Shown here piece after piece: positions 23,365 to 26,338 of a stretch of 26,338 bases of DNA. The stretch spans positions 1 to 26,338 of IMG/VR virus record IMGVR_UViG_3300025652_000456; one strand, 5' to 3'. The first letter of the stretch is position 1; the number at the start of each line of letters is the position of its first letter. The stretch is from a virus. A program made the translations under genes and the position numbers. The notes below the pieces were generated by a model. It ran no database searches, was not told where the DNA came from, and saw only the letters and a list, made by a program, of their open reading frames with translations.

Positions 23365-23470
23365 TCTCTTGCTCCTTCTGTTTTGGTTTCTCAAAGATTT
23401 TTGCCCAATTCTCCCCGAAGTCTTTAGCAGGGATAAGGGTTGGTCTACGTCTACTACCTTTGCCATTCAT
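23279..23470 (-). CDS. Small 'MNGKGSxxRP' phage protein, 63 aa
   Basis: The N-terminus (MNGKGSRRRPTLIPAKDFGE, then NWAKIFEKPK) is a signature I recognise from many tiny phage proteins of the form GKGS-x-x-RP ... F-x-x-NWDxIFGK, of unknown function. Only this first half looks conserved. The second half is hydrophilic (QENVNSRDTELEHGTEEGQP) and is encoded in DNA shared with the start of DUF3310 in another frame. The ATG overlaps the end of the 96-aa gene by 17 bp. Confidence 0.75.
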   Translation of the reverse strand: MNGKGSRRRPTLIPAKDFGENWAKIFEKPKQKEQENVNSRDTELEHGTEEGQPATETDGRDAL

Positions 23471-23744
23471 TTGTTTCCCTCACTTCTTCATACCTTCCTA
23501 TCCTATCTCCTGCGTCTAACCAAACCTTAAGAGCCTTGTTTATATTTTCTTTTCTAGTTTGTAGCTGTTTAATCTTTGCTTTGCGTGCTGCCTTTATCTT
23601 AGCTACCTCTGCTACCCAAGAGGATACTGTCTTTTGCGACAAAAAGAACCTTAACCGCTGCATAATCGTGGGGCGTTTCAACGCTACGAGTATGTCTAAT
23701 TCAATATCTTCTATAGTGCTAAGCAGTTCCATTTTAGTCGTCAT
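23454..23744 (-). CDS. Basic helical hypothetical protein, 96 aa
   Basis: GAGAGG is placed about seven bases before the ATG, which forms an ATGA junction with the upstream 31-aa gene. The protein is nearly all helix and strongly basic in the middle (AKIKAARKAKIKQLQTRKEN), with an acidic start (STIEDIELDILVALKR). It may be a coiled coil or nucleic-acid-binding protein. No named domain is recognised, and the family is unknown to me. Confidence 0.65.
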   Translation of the reverse strand: MTTKMELLSTIEDIELDILVALKRPTIMQRLRFFLSQKTVSSWVAEVAKIKAARKAKIKQLQTRKENINKALKVWLDAGDRIGRYEEVRETNEWQR

Positions 23745-23836
23745 TTGTGTGCCTCTCTAATCTGTTTAAGTTCCGCTGCTATCTCTAACTGGCGAGCAAA
23801 TAGTTTAAGCATCGCTCTAATTTCTTCGTTACTCAT
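23741..23836 (-). CDS. Very small helical protein, 31 aa
   Basis: I read this frame from the sequence: ATG 23836 with a strong AAGGAG six bases upstream, ending TGA 23741, which overlaps the next ATG (ATGA). It encodes MSNEEIRAMLKLFARQLEIA followed by AELKQIREAHK, a single amphipathic helix. The excellent ribosome site and the ATGA junction are the reasons for calling it. Coupling translation of the following gene could be part of its purpose. Function unknown. Confidence 0.6.
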   Translation of the reverse strand: MSNEEIRAMLKLFARQLEIAAELKQIREAHK

Positions 23837-23963
23837 CGTAGTCTCCTTGGTCTGCTAGGTACTCAGCACGATCGCGTGCAATATCTTCGGGACTTACGTA
23901 GTCCTCTTCTAGTGTGTTCAAGTACCTGTCTAGGTCTACCATTACTGGGTCTTTATCATTCAT
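23829..23963 (-). CDS. Small acidic protein, 44 aa
   Basis: ATG 23963 has AAGGGG upstream and overlaps the end of the 95-aa gene by 8 bp. The frame ends at TAA 23829, 8 bp into the 31-aa gene. The product is strongly acidic (MNDKDPVMVDLDRYLNTLEE, then YLADQGDYDE), compatible with a small inhibitor or DNA-mimic-like protein, but the length is too short for a firm call. Together with the 31-aa gene it fills an otherwise empty 210-bp interval. Confidence 0.6.
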   Translation of the reverse strand: MNDKDPVMVDLDRYLNTLEEDYVSPEDIARDRAEYLADQGDYDE

Positions 23964-24243
23964 TAGCGTGCCCCTTACTTTTTCGGTTGAGTTTATCTGC
24001 TAGGTAGTTGTTTTTCGATGTACCTACCGATGTTTTCCATTCTTCTTTAGCTCCATCTTCATCGGTCTCCAACTTCATGTACACAATAAACCTCGTTGGG
24101 TTCGATGCCGTCTCTACCGCATCAAAGAAGTAACCCTCGTGCGCTTTATCATTCAAGAAATCTTGCAGTCTGTTTACAGTCCCCTCTGCATCTTCTTTGT
24201 CCCAAACAATCTCTTCGACTAGCCACTTTTCTTTGTCTTCCAT
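23956..24243 (-). CDS. Hypothetical acidic protein, 95 aa
   Basis: The frame is open to a GTG at 24297, but I choose ATG 24243 because AGGAGA lies eight bases upstream. The sequence is MEDKEKWLVEEIVWDKEDAE with a helix (VNRLQDFLNDKAHEG), then strands (YFFDAVETASNPTRFIVYMK), and a basic C-terminal tail (NRKSKGHANE). This two-part alpha-beta layout is typical of short 'early' phage proteins. No motif allows a function. It is the first gene after the hairpin-rich non-coding region, so it may head a transcript starting within that region. Confidence 0.65.
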   Translation of the reverse strand: MEDKEKWLVEEIVWDKEDAEGTVNRLQDFLNDKAHEGYFFDAVETASNPTRFIVYMKLETDEDGAKEEWKTSVGTSKNNYLADKLNRKSKGHANE

Positions 24244-24300
24244 TGTCTTTCTCCTGTTTAAATTATGGTGCGTGTTTCCACTAACAAATATCCCCACCCA

Positions 24301-24490
24301 TTCAGTTCAACTTGCTCACTTAACACGACTAACCGTCTCGTGGCTTACTCGGCAACGCATCAGTTAAGGTGTGGCACTAGCCCCGTAAAGAAGCTAGATG
24401 CTTGGGACTGATCGTTAACTGTGGGTGTTTTTACAGACATGCCCACCGCCCACTGGGACACGGGTAGGTAACAACTAGAACCCTACCCAA
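24301..24490. other. Non-coding region with clustered inverted repeats
   Basis: Between the polymerase stop (24496) and the 95-aa gene start (24243) lie about 250 bp without a convincing gene. They hold several inverted repeats: CACGA/TCGTG (24324-24342); outer CAGTTAA/TTAACTG (24361-24367, 24415-24421); nested GCACTAGC with GCTAG-A-TGC (24374-24401, eight pairs, one bulge); GTGGG/CCCAC (24421-24446, with an inner TGT/ACA); and GGGTAGG/CCTACCC (24462-24488, seven perfect pairs). None is followed by a T-run, so they are not standard terminators. A structured RNA, or a DNA element such as a replication origin, would fit. Confidence 0.6.
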
Positions 24491-24495
24491 TCAAA

Positions 24496-26319
24496 TTAAC
24501 AATCTCCGTATGAAACACCGAACCCGCCTTCACAATCAAGCGGTAAATCCTGTGCCCATAGCGGTCGCACTTTCATCGTATCTTCCACATGCTTCATAGC
24601 TACTTCTACTTCGTCTTCTGGTACTACGCAGCCTATCGCATCATGCACAGTCATCGCTACTTTATAGGTCTTAGCAACGCGTAGTAGCTGCTCACCTATT
24701 ACGATTCTAGCTAGGGCTTGGCATAAATTCTCAATAGCCTTCCCTCCATATATCCTATTATCTATAGTAGTTCGCCCACGCTTGGTGTCGTAAACCATTT
24801 CGGTCCGACCCTCTTCGTTAGTTATTTTCCGCAGGTTCGGGTACCTCAAGTACAAACCATTGGGTAGCTTGATCCCGTTACTACCTTCCACAATAAGCAC
24901 GCCTTCTTTGCCTATTGGTGCGGAACAGTTATCAATCATACCCTCGAGAGCTTTGCTAGCAGCACGCCACAGTTCTGGTATTCTGTAGTATGTGGTGCGG
25001 TATATCTGAATGATGCGCTCACACTCTTCTTGCGGCAGGTCTACACCAAAGGTCTTAAGCTGAGCACGGAATTTATTAGCACCCATGCCGTAGCCACAAC
25101 CCAAGATTGTGGTCTTACCTATAAACCGTTCGTCTTTTGTTATCTCGCTCTCGGGTTTGCCGTATATAGAAGACGCCATGATTTTGTATACATCGTCACC
25201 TCGATCAAAGGCTAGCACCAAATCATCCTGCCCTGCGAGCCACGCTAGCATACGAGCCTCAATCTGCGATAAGTCACAGTCGATAAACCTATAGCCCTCC
25301 GGTGCACGCAACGCTTTCTTGAGGGTAGACCCACGAGGTAAGTTCTGCATGTTTATCTTGTCGTCCCCGCCCCACCTGCCCGTGTGTGCAGCATAGTAGC
25401 GTAAGGGTATGGGCAGTGGACCTCGATCTGCTATGTCTATGAAACGCTGCGTACGCGTCTCTTCTATCGTAGACTTAACGCCCATGCGTGCGGATACCAA
25501 TGCTTGAACGTACGGGTCTTCATGCTCTAGTAATGCCTTGAACCCCTCATCACTCTTGGCGAACGCATAGGTCTCCTTACCGGTAGTTAGGCTTATCTTA
25601 GTAGGGGCTACCACCCCCCGATCGGCTAGAAGTGCAGCGAACTTCGGGTTGCTCATCAGCTCGCTACGGTCTTGGGTAATCATAGCCATCAGCTCTGCCT
25701 TCTTAGCTTTCACACCTTCTAAGTGGTCAGCTAGTATGCGCTTGTCTAGCACTATGCAAGGCTCAGTAAACATGCGGATGGTTAGGTCTATTAGCTTAAG
25801 CTCAACGAGCGGGAAACCTCTACCGAGTACCTTAAAAAGTTTGTACGTAAGCTCAGTGTCGTTAACACAGTAACCCGCATACGCCTCCATCTCCTCGGGT
25901 GTAAAGTCTAGTCGCCGCTTGTCTAGCGCGTTGAGCACCTCGGTGCCTTTAGCTCCTAAGTTATAGTAGGTAACCAAAGCACTAAGGCTTCCACCTACCT
26001 CAATGGTGTGTAACGCGCGTGCCATAGATAATGTATCTACAATCCGTTTGGGTCGTATGTCGAAGTGCCAGTTGAGTATAGCCATGTCGAACGCAGCATT
26101 ATGTGCTACAGCTACGGCATCGTCCCAATCGAACTTATCTAAGAATTTCTTTGTGTCTTTCTTAGTGCCCGAGAACCATTCTGTTTCTCCATCGCCCACC
26201 TTTACACTTACTCCGATAACTTCAAAGCGTTCGTGGCGTATGTACTCTTCGGTCGTACACTTACGCAGCCCGTAGTCTTTAGCGTAGTAAGTTTCAAAGT
26301 CTAATGTGATTAGCTGCAT
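24496..26319 (-). CDS. polA: Family A DNA polymerase with 3'-5' exonuclease, 607 aa
   Basis: This is the replicative polymerase of the phage. The exonuclease motifs are DFETY (D7, E9), AHNAAFDM (N74, D78) and YCVND (Y150, D154). The polymerase motifs are TGRWGG (R315) with NMQNLP, motif A DLSQIE (D349, E354), motif B with R398, K402, L406 and Y410 (KTTILGCGYG), and motif C VHDA (H559, D560, A561). There is no 5' nuclease domain, as usual for phage enzymes. The residue matching E. coli Phe762 is Leu406, and motif C has Ala where most have Glu (HDE). The ATG is preceded by GAGG about seven bases upstream. A promoter would lie to the right of the window. Confidence 0.93.
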   Translation of the reverse strand: MQLITLDFETYYAKDYGLRKCTTEEYIRHERFEVIGVSVKVGDGETEWFSGTKKDTKKFLDKFDWDDAVAVAHNAAFDMAILNWHFDIRPKRIVDTLSMARALHTIEVGGSLSALVTYYNLGAKGTEVLNALDKRRLDFTPEEMEAYAGYCVNDTELTYKLFKVLGRGFPLVELKLIDLTIRMFTEPCIVLDKRILADHLEGVKAKKAELMAMITQDRSELMSNPKFAALLADRGVVAPTKISLTTGKETYAFAKSDEGFKALLEHEDPYVQALVSARMGVKSTIEETRTQRFIDIADRGPLPIPLRYYAAHTGRWGGDDKINMQNLPRGSTLKKALRAPEGYRFIDCDLSQIEARMLAWLAGQDDLVLAFDRGDDVYKIMASSIYGKPESEITKDERFIGKTTILGCGYGMGANKFRAQLKTFGVDLPQEECERIIQIYRTTYYRIPELWRAASKALEGMIDNCSAPIGKEGVLIVEGSNGIKLPNGLYLRYPNLRKITNEEGRTEMVYDTKRGRTTIDNRIYGGKAIENLCQALARIVIGEQLLRVAKTYKVAMTVHDAIGCVVPEDEVEVAMKHVEDTMKVRPLWAQDLPLDCEGGFGVSYGDC

Positions 26320-26338
26320 GTCTCCCCCTCTTGATGAT

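Noticed and set aside
23107-23466. 119-aa version of the DUF3310 protein
   Set aside because: Its first 34 residues would overlap nearly all of the conserved part of the MNGKGS gene, and a strong AAGGAG site supports the start at 23364.
24262-24290. Promoter for the 95-aa gene (CATAAT on the - strand at 24267-24262)
   Set aside because: No -35 box at a proper distance, and the predicted transcript start would fall on the ribosome site itself.
24301-24490. tRNA or hammerhead ribozyme in the hairpin cluster
   Set aside because: TTCAACT at 24307-24313 looks like a T-loop but lacks a pairing stem and the other arms; CTGAT-containing segments do not match the CUGANGA and GAAA core of hammerheads.

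Overview
The window looks like part of the genome of a tailed double-stranded DNA bacteriophage (Caudoviricetes). Genes are densely packed, with short overlaps and clear Shine-Dalgarno sites, and virion-type and replication-type blocks lie on opposite strands. No chromosomal housekeeping genes, rRNA or tRNA are visible. The low-complexity, Gly/Ala/Gln-rich virion proteins resemble those I associate with uncultured aquatic phages. The host cannot be read from the sequence, and terminase, portal, capsid, integrase and holin genes are not in the window.

Left block, + strand, 1-12654: the 3' end of a probable virion protein with a jelly-roll-like tail, a 76-aa small protein, and four proteins of structural or ejected type (1003, 288, 733 and 2031 aa). 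The 1003-aa protein has a 21-bp tandem repeat, a series of degenerate helical repeats and a conserved C-terminal cap. The 2031-aa protein resembles a phage 'large polyvalent protein': a small-residue hydrophobic segment, an HEALH zinc-peptidase motif, a (CAAGCC)10 tract and a long C-terminal region.

Junction, about 12650-12680: the two blocks converge. A GC-rich hairpin with a T-tract is oriented to stop the - strand transcripts. It abuts the stop codon of the 2031-aa gene.

Right block, - strand, 26319 down to 12686: a family A DNA polymerase with 3'-5' exonuclease lies far right. Next comes a 250-bp non-coding stretch rich in inverted repeats, then a chain of small early-type genes, three of them under 60 codons. 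The chain includes DUF3310, a 'MNGKGS' small protein, a GNAT-like protein and a SleB-type cell wall hydrolase. A promoter region with three repeats (20916-21016) precedes a staphylococcal-type nuclease, a PD-(D/E)XK Cas4/RecB-like nuclease with four cysteines, an HNH-like small protein and an SF2/SNF2 helicase. A second promoter, overlapped by a palindrome, precedes a coiled-coil protein, a four-Cys acidic-tailed protein (possible ssDNA binder), an HTH regulator and a primase-polymerase/helicase fusion.

Together the right block provides priming, unwinding, synthesis, DNA end-processing and probable ssDNA protection, with a likely lysis enzyme among the early genes. The left block provides virion and ejected proteins. 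The observations most worth following are the hairpin cluster after polA, the repeat-bearing promoter region, the palindrome at the second promoter, and the polymerase active-site variants (Leu at the E. coli 762 position; HDA in motif C).
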